Part shown: piece after piece, positions 1 to 6,278 of the stretch
How positions within the stretch are numbered: the first letter of the stretch is position 1
Layout: each line of letters begins with the position of its first letter
NCBI GenBank assembly: GCA_003491925.1
Contig: DNAU01000017.1
Location: forward strand, 1 to 7,515
Source: Chloroflexota bacterium
Lineage (GTDB): Bacteria > Chloroflexota > Dormibacteria > Aeolococcales > Aeolococcaceae
Direction of reading: 5' to 3'
Length of the DNA stretch: 7,515 nucleotides
The notes under the pieces: generated by a model
What the model was told of the DNA's origin: nothing
Database searches by the model: none
The model's input: only the letters and a program-made list of their open reading frames with translations
Position numbers and translations under genes: made by a program

Positions 1-806
1 AAGCGGGCAACTTCGCCCGCGGCACCTGCCGCGCCTCGCACCAGCCGGCCATCAGTAACGATGGCCGCTCCAATTCCCACCCCGATCTGCAGGTAGATGT
101 AGTTCGCGTGACCCCGCGCGCCCCCATAAGCTCCTTCGGCCAGTGCCGCACAGTTCACGTTGTTCTCAAAGAGCACCGGCCCACGGTGCTCAGTGACGAG
201 GCCCTGGGTCAGGTCCGCCAGGGCCTCGTGAGAGAACAGCCTTCCCCAGACCTGGTCGGCTTGAGTTCGGCTCGGAACCGCGAAGGGCAGTGCCACCGCG
301 GCCGCCCTGATCTCGCCATGGTCGCTGCGCAAAGACTCTCGCAGCCCCCTCGCGATCTTGATGGCCTTGGCGGTCAAGTTTCGGGAATGCAGTGCCAACC
401 GTTCCGACACATCGGAGCGTTCCTCTTGCAGGAGGCTCCCATCCAACGACACGGCCACCGCGTGCACGTGCGTGCCGCCCACATCAAGGCCAAGCATCCA
501 TCCGGAGCGCTCGCTAATGGCAAACACTTGAGCGGTGCGGCCCATCTCACCTTGGATCCTTCCGATCCCTCTTACCAGGCCAGCTCGCCCCAGCTCGGCC
601 ACTGCGAGTGACACGGTCTGCTTGGAGAGGGATCCCGCCACCGCCAGCTCAGGCCGCGTCGACGGGCCAAGTCCCAGAAGCCTCGCAAGCGTCGTCTGTG
701 CACTTGTAGACAGGCCGGCCTCCGATTGGTTGACCGCTCCCAAGGATCCCATGCCGTCAGGACCGAGGTGCCCCGGAGCACCACCCGGGAGCGGAACGTC
801 AGCCAT
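1..806 (-). CDS. ROK-family transcriptional repressor (NagC/XylR/Mlc type), C-terminus beyond left edge
   Basis: Translating the minus strand from ATG at 806 gives 268 open codons that reach the left edge without a stop, so the gene is partial at its 3' end. Residues about 36-85 form a winged helix-turn-helix (TLARLLGLG, SKQTVSLAVAELGRAGLV). A ROK sugar-binding fold follows: LGLDVGGTHV (105-114), ENNVN (214-218) and the glycine-rich ROK signature IGVGIG (241-246) through GAAGE (261-265). ROK proteins with an N-terminal HTH are sugar- or sugar-phosphate-responsive repressors. The zinc-ligand His of the usual GEIGH motif is Arg here (GEVAR, 264-268), so zinc binding is doubtful, as in various ROK regulators. 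AGGAG lies 10 nt before the ATG, which is one base after the ATPase stop codon (TAG-C-ATG), so this is the last visible gene of the operon and is probably translationally coupled. It is the natural candidate to bind the operator at 5849-5867; that link is inferred. Confidence 0.93.
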   Translation of the reverse strand, partial: MADVPLPGGAPGHLGPDGMGSLGAVNQSEAGLSTSAQTTLARLLGLGPSTRPELAVAGSLSKQTVSLAVAELGRAGLVRGIGRIQGEMGRTAQVFAISERSGWMLGLDVGGTHVHAVAVSLDGSLLQEERSDVSERLALHSRNLTAKAIKIARGLRESLRSDHGEIRAAAVALPFAVPSRTQADQVWGRLFSHEALADLTQGLVTEHRGPVLFENNVNCAALAEGAYGGARGHANYIYLQIGVGIGAAIVTDGRLVRGAAGAAGEVAR

Positions 807-807
807 G

Positions 808-1647
808 CTAGGCCAACTCCTGGGCAGCTGGCAGAGCCGAGAGGAACGCCACCGTTCGGGGATTCTCGGGATGATGCAGGACGCGCTCGGGACTGCCCTC
901 CTCGACCACGATGCCGCGGTCGATGAAGAACACTCGGTTGGCCACCTCCCCTGCGAAGTGCATCTCGTGTGTCACCACCAGCATCGTCATTCCGGTCCTA
1001 GCGAGCTCACGCATCACACCCAGCACCTCCCCAACAAGCTCCGGGTCCAACGCCGACGTCGGCTCATCGAAGAGCATCACCCGCGGATGCATGGCCAGGG
1101 CACGCGCGATTGCCACGCGCTGCTGCTGCCCCCCCGAGAGCTGTGCGGGGAACGACGCACCGAACTCACCCATCCCGACCTGCTCCAGCGCGGCCGCAGC
1201 AACCCCGCGAGCCTCAGCCTTCGACAGGTGCGCCACCAGCACGGGTCCGGTCATCACGTTGCCCAGCGCCGTCTTGTTGGGAAACAGGTTGAAGCGCTGA
1301 AATACCATCCCGATCTCCGCACGTCTCTGCGCGACGTCGGCCGCGCGTGCCTCGATGAGCTGCCCAGCTCTTTCATCATACCCGACTAGGCGCCCATCGA
1401 TGCGAATGGAGCCGCGGTCGATTGTCTCAAGATGGTTGATGCACCGCAGAAGTGTGCTCTTCCCAGATCCCGACGGACCAATAATGCACACGGTCTCGCC
1501 AGCCTGCACCGCAAGGCTGATCCCGCAAAGCACTTCCACTAACCCGAACCGCTTGTGAACCCGGTGCACCTCCACGGCAGGTGCCCCGTTCGCCGACGTT
1601 GCCGTCCCGGTGCCGCGGATGACAGCATCACCCACGCTAGGACACAT
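808..1647 (-). CDS. Polar amino acid ABC transporter, ATP-binding protein (GlnQ/HisP family)
   Basis: This 279-residue cytoplasmic ATPase powers import by the adjacent permease and binding protein. All nucleotide-binding motifs are intact: Walker [10 protein letters not shown] (57-65), Q-loop Gln117 in [11 protein letters not shown], signature LSGGQQQR (170-177), Walker B VMLFDEP (190-196), D-loop SALD (198-201) and H-loop His227 in VTHEM. The FQRFNLFP and [10 protein letters not shown] contexts are typical of the GlnQ/HisP amino-acid subfamily rather than of sugar-importer MalK ATPases, and there is no C-terminal regulatory domain. About 25 extra N-terminal residues precede the usual start of the fold. 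The ATG at 1647 has GAGGAGGGG just upstream and overlaps the permease stop by 11 bp, which indicates translational coupling. Only the ligand class (amino acid, opine or a conjugate of one) can be inferred; the exact substrate cannot be read from the ATPase. Confidence 0.96.
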   Translation of the reverse strand: MCPSVGDAVIRGTGTATSANGAPAVEVHRVHKRFGLVEVLCGISLAVQAGETVCIIGPSGSGKSTLLRCINHLETIDRGSIRIDGRLVGYDERAGQLIEARAADVAQRRAEIGMVFQRFNLFPNKTALGNVMTGPVLVAHLSKAEARGVAAAALEQVGMGEFGASFPAQLSGGQQQRVAIARALAMHPRVMLFDEPTSALDPELVGEVLGVMRELARTGMTMLVVTHEMHFAGEVANRVFFIDRGIVVEEGSPERVLHHPENPRTVAFLSALPAAQELA

Positions 1648-2614
1648 GTCCCCTCCTCAACAAGAATCCCAAACCAAGCGCCTGGCGGAGGGAGCGTCCC
1701 GGAACCGATGCTCCGGTCGACCGCCCCAGATACCGCTCTAGCCTCTGTTGGCCGAGCGTGAGCAAGGTCGTGACAATCAGGTACCACATGCAGGCGACGA
1801 TAAGAAGCTCTACGACACGGTAGTTGTTCTCGGCGATGTTCTCGGCCGTGGTCAGCAGCTCCTGAAGTCCGATCACCGAGACAAGGGAGGTTGCCTTCAC
1901 AAGGTCAATGAACAGGTTCCCGTAGGCAGGCAGGATCACCCGCAGCGCCTGAGGAAGGACGACCCGGTTCATAGCCCGCTGCGGCGTTAGCCCAAGCGCC
2001 AAAGCTGCGTCAATCTGGCCCCGATCGACAGATACGATTCCGCCGCGGACTATCTCGCAGACGTAGGCCGCGTTGTTCAAGCTCAAAGCTAGGAGCCCCG
2101 CGACGAACGGCGTCACGAGGGTATTCGTCGATGCGCTGAAAGGCCCGATGCCGACCTGCGGGATGAAGAGAGCGATATCGTAGAGGAAGATTACCTGCAC
2201 CAGGAGCGGGGTTCCCCGGAAGAACCAGATGTACACGGACGCTATCGTCCTGAGAACCGCATTTCGTGTCACCCGCATAAGCGCCAGGAGCACGCCTAGC
2301 ACGCCGCCGCACACGGCCGCCAGCACTGTCAGCTCAAGGGTCACCAGCAACCCGGCGAGGATCTTGCTATTGTGGAAGAAGCTCGCGACCACTCCCCAGG
2401 AGACGTTGGGGCTGGTTGCCATGGCGTAAACGAGATAAGCCACCACGGCAAGGCCAGCGGCTCCAAGGAGCACGGAACGAGCGCGGCGTAGTCGCGAGCC
2501 CCGGGGCCTGACGATCAAGTCGTCCTCGTCCAGCGCCTGCCCAGCCGCATCTCCAGCAGGCAAGAACGTGGCCCCGGATCTCGCCTCACTCACATTCGTC
2601 TCCTCCTCGCTCAT
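1637..2614 (-). CDS. Polar amino acid ABC transporter, permease (HisM/GlnP family)
   Basis: This is an integral inner-membrane permease of 325 residues from the chosen start. A charged N-terminal tail is followed by a hydrophobic segment (about 47-65), then the core transporter helices (about 86-114, 126-151, 169-186 and 266-288). FRGTPLLVQ (132-140) is diagnostic of the His/Glu/Gln/Arg/opine permease family. The cytoplasmic EAA loop, which docks on the ATPase, is present at about 200-226: [10 protein letters not shown], then [17 protein letters not shown], with Asp in place of the usual Glu. Only one permease is encoded here, so the channel is probably a homodimer. I chose ATG 2614 because TGAGGAG lies 6 nt upstream. 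A GTG at 2641 extends the frame by 9 residues but has no good ribosome binding site, and a GTG at 2593 has its own GAGGAGGAG. The gene starts 45 nt after the binding-protein stop and overlaps the ATPase by 11 bp. Confidence 0.94.
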   Translation of the reverse strand: MSEEETNVSEARSGATFLPAGDAAGQALDEDDLIVRPRGSRLRRARSVLLGAAGLAVVAYLVYAMATSPNVSWGVVASFFHNSKILAGLLVTLELTVLAAVCGGVLGVLLALMRVTRNAVLRTIASVYIWFFRGTPLLVQVIFLYDIALFIPQVGIGPFSASTNTLVTPFVAGLLALSLNNAAYVCEIVRGGIVSVDRGQIDAALALGLTPQRAMNRVVLPQALRVILPAYGNLFIDLVKATSLVSVIGLQELLTTAENIAENNYRVVELLIVACMWYLIVTTLLTLGQQRLERYLGRSTGASVPGRSLRQALGLGFLLRRGHVS

Positions 2615-2626
2615 CTTCGTCTCCTC
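2585..2626 (-). repeat. Tandem 21-bp duplication carrying Shine-Dalgarno and start codon of the permease
   Basis: Two adjacent 21-bp units match at 18 of 21 positions. Each reads GAGGAGACGAA, a start codon, then AG-GAG. Unit 1 (2606-2626) has ATG at 2614; unit 2 (2585-2605) has GTG at 2593. Both starts are in the permease frame and both sit 6 nt from a strong GAGGAG, so the protein carries a short heptad repeat, EETKMSE then EETNVSE. Initiation could occur at either site and yield N-termini differing by seven residues in the cytoplasmic tail. Confidence 0.8.
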
Positions 2627-2659
2627 AGGACCGCTGCTCACCTACGGCACGGTCACCGA

Positions 2660-3586
2660 TCAGCTCCCGAACGCCGTCGGCCCTCCGTCCACGACGGCCC
2701 CGTGCACCGCCAGTCCAGAGCACCCCCACTTGCTCATGATGGCGGCGTAGCTTCCGTTATCGACTAGCATCTGCAGCGCCGCCGTGAAGGCGACCAGGAG
2801 TTGCCCGTCCGACTTCTCGAACGCAATACCGTTGTAGGCCGGGTAGATAGGCGGAACACTCGAGATCTGCAGCTGCGTCAGGTACCCGGAGGTGGCTTGC
2901 TTCATCGCATATGCTTCGCTCGAGTACGGATCCAGTGCCATGTCGGCACGCCCACTCACAACCGCCAGGTCCATATCCTCCACCGAGCTGGTGGTGGTGA
3001 TCTGGATGGGGGTGGCGCACGTCTTGCTGATACCCTGAACCTGGGTGATCTCGCTCGAGCCCGCCAGAACCGTGATTGACTTGCCACACATGTCCGAGGT
3101 GGTGTTGATGTTCTCGGGGTTACCCTTCAGGACCACGACCTTCGACGAATCCTCGCCGTAGTCGAGGAAGTTCATGGTCTGCTCGCGTGCGGAGGTGTCG
3201 CCAAGCGACATCATGATGATGTTATAGCGCCCCGCGAGGAGCCCGGGTATCTCAGACGGGAAGGGCACGTTGGCGAACGTGAACTTGACCCCGAGCAGCG
3301 GCGCCATATCGTTGAGGATGTCGGCGTCGATACCTTCGAGCGTCGACCCCTTGAAGTACTCCCACGGTGCATTGCCGTCTAGGGTGGCAACGTTCACCAC
3401 CCCAGCTGTGGCAATCGAGCTGGGCAGGAGGCTGTGCAGAGGGGCAGAATGGGCGCTGGTCGCTGAAGCGGAGCTCGACCCCGATCCCCCGCAGGCGGAG
3501 GCGAGGAGAACGGGCGCCACAGCCAGCGCCGCCAGAAGGCAACGCATCCCACGCCCAGTGCCAGGCGAGAGACGAACTCTGATCAC
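2660..3586 (-). CDS. ABC transporter substrate-binding lipoprotein, SBP_bac_3 (amino acid) family
   Basis: This 308-residue extracytoplasmic receptor is anchored as a lipoprotein and delivers ligand to the adjacent permease. The N-terminus has basic residues, a hydrophobic stretch (CLLAALAVAPVLLASA) and a lipobox Cys32 followed by a Gly/Ser-rich linker; the -3 residue is Ala, slightly off consensus. The mature part has the two-lobed family-3 layout: GNAPWEY (about 71-77), LEGIDADILNDMAPLLG, the TSAREQ segment with Arg134, which in this family contacts a ligand alpha-carboxylate, and SGRADMALDP (211-220). Cys167 and Cys190 could form a disulfide across the hinge region; a third mature Cys lies near the C-terminus. 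I chose GTG 3586 because GGAGG lies 9 nt upstream; the longer GTG at 3616 would include that site in the coding region and blunt the signal peptide. The ligand is unidentified. The retained Arg argues for a free amino-acid carboxylate, which fits an amino acid or an amino acid-sugar conjugate. Confidence 0.93.
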   Translation of the reverse strand: MIRVRLSPGTGRGMRCLLAALAVAPVLLASACGGSGSSSASATSAHSAPLHSLLPSSIATAGVVNVATLDGNAPWEYFKGSTLEGIDADILNDMAPLLGVKFTFANVPFPSEIPGLLAGRYNIIMMSLGDTSAREQTMNFLDYGEDSSKVVVLKGNPENINTTSDMCGKSITVLAGSSEITQVQGISKTCATPIQITTTSSVEDMDLAVVSGRADMALDPYSSEAYAMKQATSGYLTQLQISSVPPIYPAYNGIAFEKSDGQLLVAFTAALQMLVDNGSYAAIMSKWGCSGLAVHGAVVDGGPTAFGS

Positions 3587-3822
3587 GGGTATTGACCTCC
3601 AATATGTTCCATCCACTTAGCCACGACAATGTCCAGCGGTCCCCACCATCGGGGGCGGTCGCACCCGAGTCGGGCCTACTGGCCCAGTACTCGGGCGCCC
3701 TTTCGCCCCAACCAACGGGCTTGGCGGCCCGGTGCGTGCGCTCCGCACGGCTGCGGGGCGGAACCGCGAACGCCACACTATCGGCCGCAACCAGCCGCTC
3801 AGCCGGAGGACCGACTCGCGCC
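3587..3822. other. Intercistronic gap between kinase and binding-protein genes
   Basis: No reading frame in this 236-bp gap looks real. It carries the nested hairpin at 3652-3709 and the GGAGG of the binding-protein gene at 3596-3600. A TGGACA occurs on the minus strand at 3630-3635, but I find no credible -10 at the right distance, so a separate promoter for the transporter genes is neither shown nor excluded. Confidence 0.6.
3652..3709 (-). promoter_or_regulatory. Nested intercistronic stem-loop upstream of the ABC transporter genes
   Basis: Three nested complementary pairs share one centre: GGGGCG (3652-3657) with CGCCCC (3704-3709); CCCGAGT (3664-3670) with ACTCGGG (3689-3695); and GGGCC (3672-3676) with GGCCC (3681-3685), closed by a 4-nt loop. 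In the transcript this would form a long GC-rich stem between the enzyme genes and the binding-protein gene. No U-tract follows, so a simple intrinsic terminator is unlikely. An mRNA-stabilising or processing structure, or partial attenuation, would fit the common need for more binding protein than enzyme. The role is inferred. Confidence 0.5.
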
Positions 3823-4842
3823 TCACCTTGACTCCTCGGATGGACCCGGCCGCAAGACCCGGTTTCTCCTCGTCGCCCGGCTTTCTGCGCTGTCCACGAG
3901 GCGCGTGGCCGCGATGTGTGCAGCCCCGATCCATGCGGACCCATCGCCAAGGCTGGCCGGCACAATTGGCACCTCACCGAGGAGCCCAGCGAAACCCAGT
4001 CTCCGTGCCACGCCTATGGCTCTCTCGCGGTACGTCGAAGCATGCGTCCCCAGTCCGCCACCGATCACCACGATCTCGGGATCCAGGGTCAGCATGAGGG
4101 TGGCCAGGTAGGCACCCAGATGCCAGCCCGCGTGCGAGATGATCTCGACGGCTCGCGGCTCGCCCGCCTCGGCAGCGGTGATAACGTCAGACGCGTCCTG
4201 CGCTTCGCCACCCGCATGCTCACTCGCCAGGGCGGGGCCCGAGCAGATCTGCTCCACCGACTGCGCCTCGCAGTGCCGCCGGGTGCACCGCGCCGGTGGA
4301 GCCTGCCCACTGCTGGCGGCGCCGTGTGCGCCGGAGAGCGGCACGCCACACTTGACCAAGCAATGCGAGATGCCTGTACCTATGGTCACGTAGAGCGCGT
4401 CACTCATTCCCCGACCGGCGCCGTACTGCACCTCTGCCACCGCACCGCATTCGACATCGCGAGACACGGTCACTTCGGCTCCGTCCACACTGAGCTCACG
4501 GGCCAGATTCACCCCACGCCAGCCGAGGACACCTCGCGGATCGCGAAGTGCCCCAGCGGGATCAAGGAGCGTGCGAACTGAGACGCCGATGGCGGAGAGC
4601 CCGGCCGGGGCTGCTCGAATCAGGTCCCGCAGAGTGGTGAGATTGGCCCCGCCGTCACCCCGGCGAGTCGGCAGGATCTCGAGCTCCTCGAACCTGCCGC
4701 CCTCGTCGAGGAGCCCTGCAGCGATCTTGGTACCCCCAACGTCAATGCCCAGACACCGCCATGGCCTCCGAGTGGGAGTGGGCTGCGCGGTCGGCTCCCC
4801 CACTGGCGCTCGAAGCGGGCCGTCACCGAAGTCGACGCTCAT
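3823..4842 (-). CDS. ROK-family sugar kinase (glucokinase-like), substrate unassigned
   Basis: This 339-residue cytoplasmic protein probably phosphorylates an imported sugar moiety with ATP. LGIDVGGTK (31-39) is the phosphate-1 motif. Asp129 in SRDVECGAVAE stands where the catalytic Asp of the ENDANAAALGE motif lies. TIGTGI (153-158) is the phosphate-2 loop, and DPEIVVIGGGL (254-264) the adenosine-side motif. There is no HTH: about 28 Pro/Thr/Arg-rich residues precede the fold, so it is a kinase and not a second repressor. The zinc-binding segment is degenerate. After GAHGAA (171-176) the GEIGH His is missing, only two of the three Cys can be placed (Cys186, Cys191), and the loop before CSGPAL (200-205) is remodelled. 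The usual Asn of the END-N motif is Glu. Activity is therefore likely but not certain. A polar Arg-rich tail ends the protein. Its ATG overlaps the SIS stop codon (ATGA), indicating tight coupling; its own ribosome binding site is weak. Confidence 0.92.
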   Translation of the reverse strand: MSVDFGDGPLRAPVGEPTAQPTPTRRPWRCLGIDVGGTKIAAGLLDEGGRFEELEILPTRRGDGGANLTTLRDLIRAAPAGLSAIGVSVRTLLDPAGALRDPRGVLGWRGVNLARELSVDGAEVTVSRDVECGAVAEVQYGAGRGMSDALYVTIGTGISHCLVKCGVPLSGAHGAASSGQAPPARCTRRHCEAQSVEQICSGPALASEHAGGEAQDASDVITAAEAGEPRAVEIISHAGWHLGAYLATLMLTLDPEIVVIGGGLGTHASTYRERAIGVARRLGFAGLLGEVPIVPASLGDGSAWIGAAHIAATRLVDSAESRATRRNRVLRPGPSEESR

Positions 4843-5831
4843 TGGATTTCGTCCGTGAACTCCCTGCTCGTGTACCTGAGTTTGCCCGGCACAAAGCCCT
4901 GTAGGTTGGCCCAGGCGTATGCCATGACGACGATGGGGGCCAGACCAGTGAGTGCCCGGAAACGGGTCACAATCGTCGATGCTGACTTGGTGTTGGCACC
5001 ATCAGTGGGGAAGGTGAGCAGTCGGCCAGGGAGCTGGTGCAGTCGCTTGGCGAGCGCAAGATCCAGGGAGCGAGCCGGTTCCCCTGGCGAGACGTAGAGG
5101 AGTACAAGGTTGTCGTCGGAGCACGTCTCGATGGGCCCATGACGGTAGTTGCCCGTCTCCCAAGGGCTGGCGCATATTCGGCCAAACTCGCGTGCAACCA
5201 AGGCCGCCTGCGACGCTGTACCAAAGTCGGGGCCTCGACCCAAGGCGTCAATGCTGTGAGGTGGCACGGAGAAGGACCGGGCAAGGCGCTCGCCTTCGTC
5301 AAGCGCGGACTCGAGGTGGGCAGCTTCAGAAGCAAACGAGGCGCACGTAGTGTCCCCGAGTCTGCAGGCCAGCTTGTAGAGGGCGAAGAGAAGACCGCCG
5401 AAGAAGATCAGGTAATACGGCCTGGGCGGGTCTACGCCAATCTGCCAGCAGTCGGAACACGCTGACGCCAGTGGGCTAGCGAGGTCGTTAGTGACCCCCA
5501 GAATGCGCCGCACCCCTCGTCTGCGAAGAATCTCGGCGACGGCCACCGTCTCGCGCGAGTCTCCGGTGTAGGAGACGAGGATGGCAAGGTCGTCGCTGGC
5601 GACCTCGTCGACACCGAAGAGCTGTGCATCCGTCGACAGGCGTGCGTGCGATGTCAGGCCGGCCTCGGCAAAGAACGGCTGGGCCGCGATCGAGACGTTA
5701 TAGGAGGCACCCATACCGAAGAGGCGGACCTGTCCAGTGGGTGGCCTGGCCGACACAAACGAAGGGTTCAGCTCGGACTCGTAGATCGTCTTGAGAGCGT
5801 CCACGGGTGGTGCCGGTGTCCCGGGTGTCAT
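4839..5831 (-). CDS. SIS-domain sugar isomerase/deglycase-like protein (GlmS C-terminal/AgaS/FrlB group)
   Basis: This 330-residue cytoplasmic protein has two SIS domains (about 33-160 and 190-310), the layout of the GlmS isomerase half, AgaS and the fructosamine-6-phosphate deglycases. Sugar-phosphate contacts are visible: GMGAS (39-43), SYTGDSRET (87-95, the Ser/Thr-rich phosphate loop), GRGPDFGTASQAAL (198-211) and YRHGPIE (229-235). Glu235 matches the catalytic Glu that GlmS and FrlB use for proton transfer. No glutaminase domain is present, so it is not glucosamine-6-phosphate synthase, and the ending (REFTDEIQ) lacks the usual GlmS tail. It is the first gene of the operon: ATG 5831 is preceded by AGGAGG 4 nt away and by the promoter/operator at 5849-5899. 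Next to a ROK kinase and an amino-acid-type importer, a deglycase releasing an amino acid from a phosphorylated Amadori compound is the most economical role. An amino-sugar-phosphate isomerase/deaminase is the main alternative. Confidence 0.92.
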   Translation of the reverse strand: MTPGTPAPPVDALKTIYESELNPSFVSARPPTGQVRLFGMGASYNVSIAAQPFFAEAGLTSHARLSTDAQLFGVDEVASDDLAILVSYTGDSRETVAVAEILRRRGVRRILGVTNDLASPLASACSDCWQIGVDPPRPYYLIFFGGLLFALYKLACRLGDTTCASFASEAAHLESALDEGERLARSFSVPPHSIDALGRGPDFGTASQAALVAREFGRICASPWETGNYRHGPIETCSDDNLVLLYVSPGEPARSLDLALAKRLHQLPGRLLTFPTDGANTKSASTIVTRFRALTGLAPIVVMAYAWANLQGFVPGKLRYTSREFTDEIQ

Positions 5832-5848
5832 GTGGCCTCCTGAACTTA

Positions 5849-5867
5849 GTTCGGTAACTGACCGAAC
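5849..5867. promoter_or_regulatory. Operator: perfect inverted repeat GTTCGGT-N5-ACCGAAC
   Basis: Two perfect 7-bp arms flank a 5-bp spacer. The site begins 3 bp after the -10 box of the operon promoter and so covers the expected transcription start, the classic place for a repressor that responds to substrate. The ROK repressor encoded at the end of the same operon is the obvious candidate, but I do not recognise the motif as a defined family site; a LacI- or GntR-type regulator elsewhere could also use it. Confidence 0.75.
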
Positions 5868-5870
5868 GAA

Positions 5871-5899
5871 GTAATACCTGGAGAGATCGCCGTTGTCAA
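5871..5899 (-). promoter_or_regulatory. Sigma-70-type promoter of the SIS-kinase-transporter operon
   Basis: On the minus strand a perfect TTGACA (5894-5899) is followed, after exactly 17 bp, by TATTAC (5871-5876), which keeps four of six -10 positions. The start of transcription should fall near 5864, inside the palindrome at 5849-5867, giving a leader of roughly 33 nt before ATG 5831. This is the best housekeeping-type promoter in the window. Confidence 0.75.
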
Positions 5900-6278
5900 G
5901 GGACCTTCTAGCCCGGGGACCCCTAGCCCGTTCGACCTAGGCCTTGCAAGTTCCTCAGCATCATCGCCGCGGAGGTAGGGGACCGCGTCACGGCCGTCGA
6001 CCCTCGTTCCCCCTCGGACGGCGGGAGCGAGCACCCCGGCCGTGGCGGAAAGGGCGGCCGCGCCTGACTGGAGCCCGAGGCGGCCACCCCACCGGAGGTC
6101 AAGGCCGAGCAGCGGGTGCGAGATCAGTGAGGCAGGGAGCGGCTACGAGCTTTCAGCGGCGGACACCGGTGATTCGCTGACCCGCCTCAGCACTTCGTTC
6201 TCCATCTCGACTGGTGTCTACCGTCAGGCACCGAGGGAGCTGTGACACCTCTGGCCACACACCAGCCGGTCGTCACCC
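5900..6278. other. Gene-poor junction between the sugar operon and the recombinase-associated genes
   Basis: I see no convincing gene in these 379 bp. Frames on both strands are short or of shadow composition. CTAGCCCG occurs twice at the left end (5908-5930), and CCTAG (5922-5926) pairs with CTAGG (5937-5941) around a 10-nt loop. A plus-strand stretch from 5948 to the stop at 6065-6067 encodes KFLSIIAAEVGDRVTAVDP and then loses sense. This weakly recalls the region before the zinc ribbon in IS200/IS605 TnpB proteins and could be a decayed fragment. No clear terminator follows the XRE gene, and I see no tRNA. GC rises across this stretch, so it may contain the edge of an integrated element. 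Confidence 0.4.

Noticed and set aside
1157..1163. ACCGAAC half-site inside the ATPase gene
   Set aside because: No partner arm at the operator spacing; a single 7-mer within coding sequence is expected by chance.
108..1389. Long plus-strand open frames across the left part (108-611, 535-1389)
   Set aside because: They lie antisense to the ROK repressor and ATPase, which have full family motifs; the plus-strand peptides are Arg/Pro/His-rich with no domain, as expected of shadow frames in GC-rich DNA.
3252..4111. Overlapping frames across the kinase/binding-protein gap (3252-3977 minus; 3629-4111 plus)
   Set aside because: They run through the lipoprotein or kinase coding sequence in wrong frames, lack domains and have no good ribosome binding site.
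5921..5945. GTTCGAC within short complementary arms, suggestive of a tRNA T-arm
   Set aside because: The loop is 10 nt instead of 7 and no acceptor, D or anticodon arm can be built around it.
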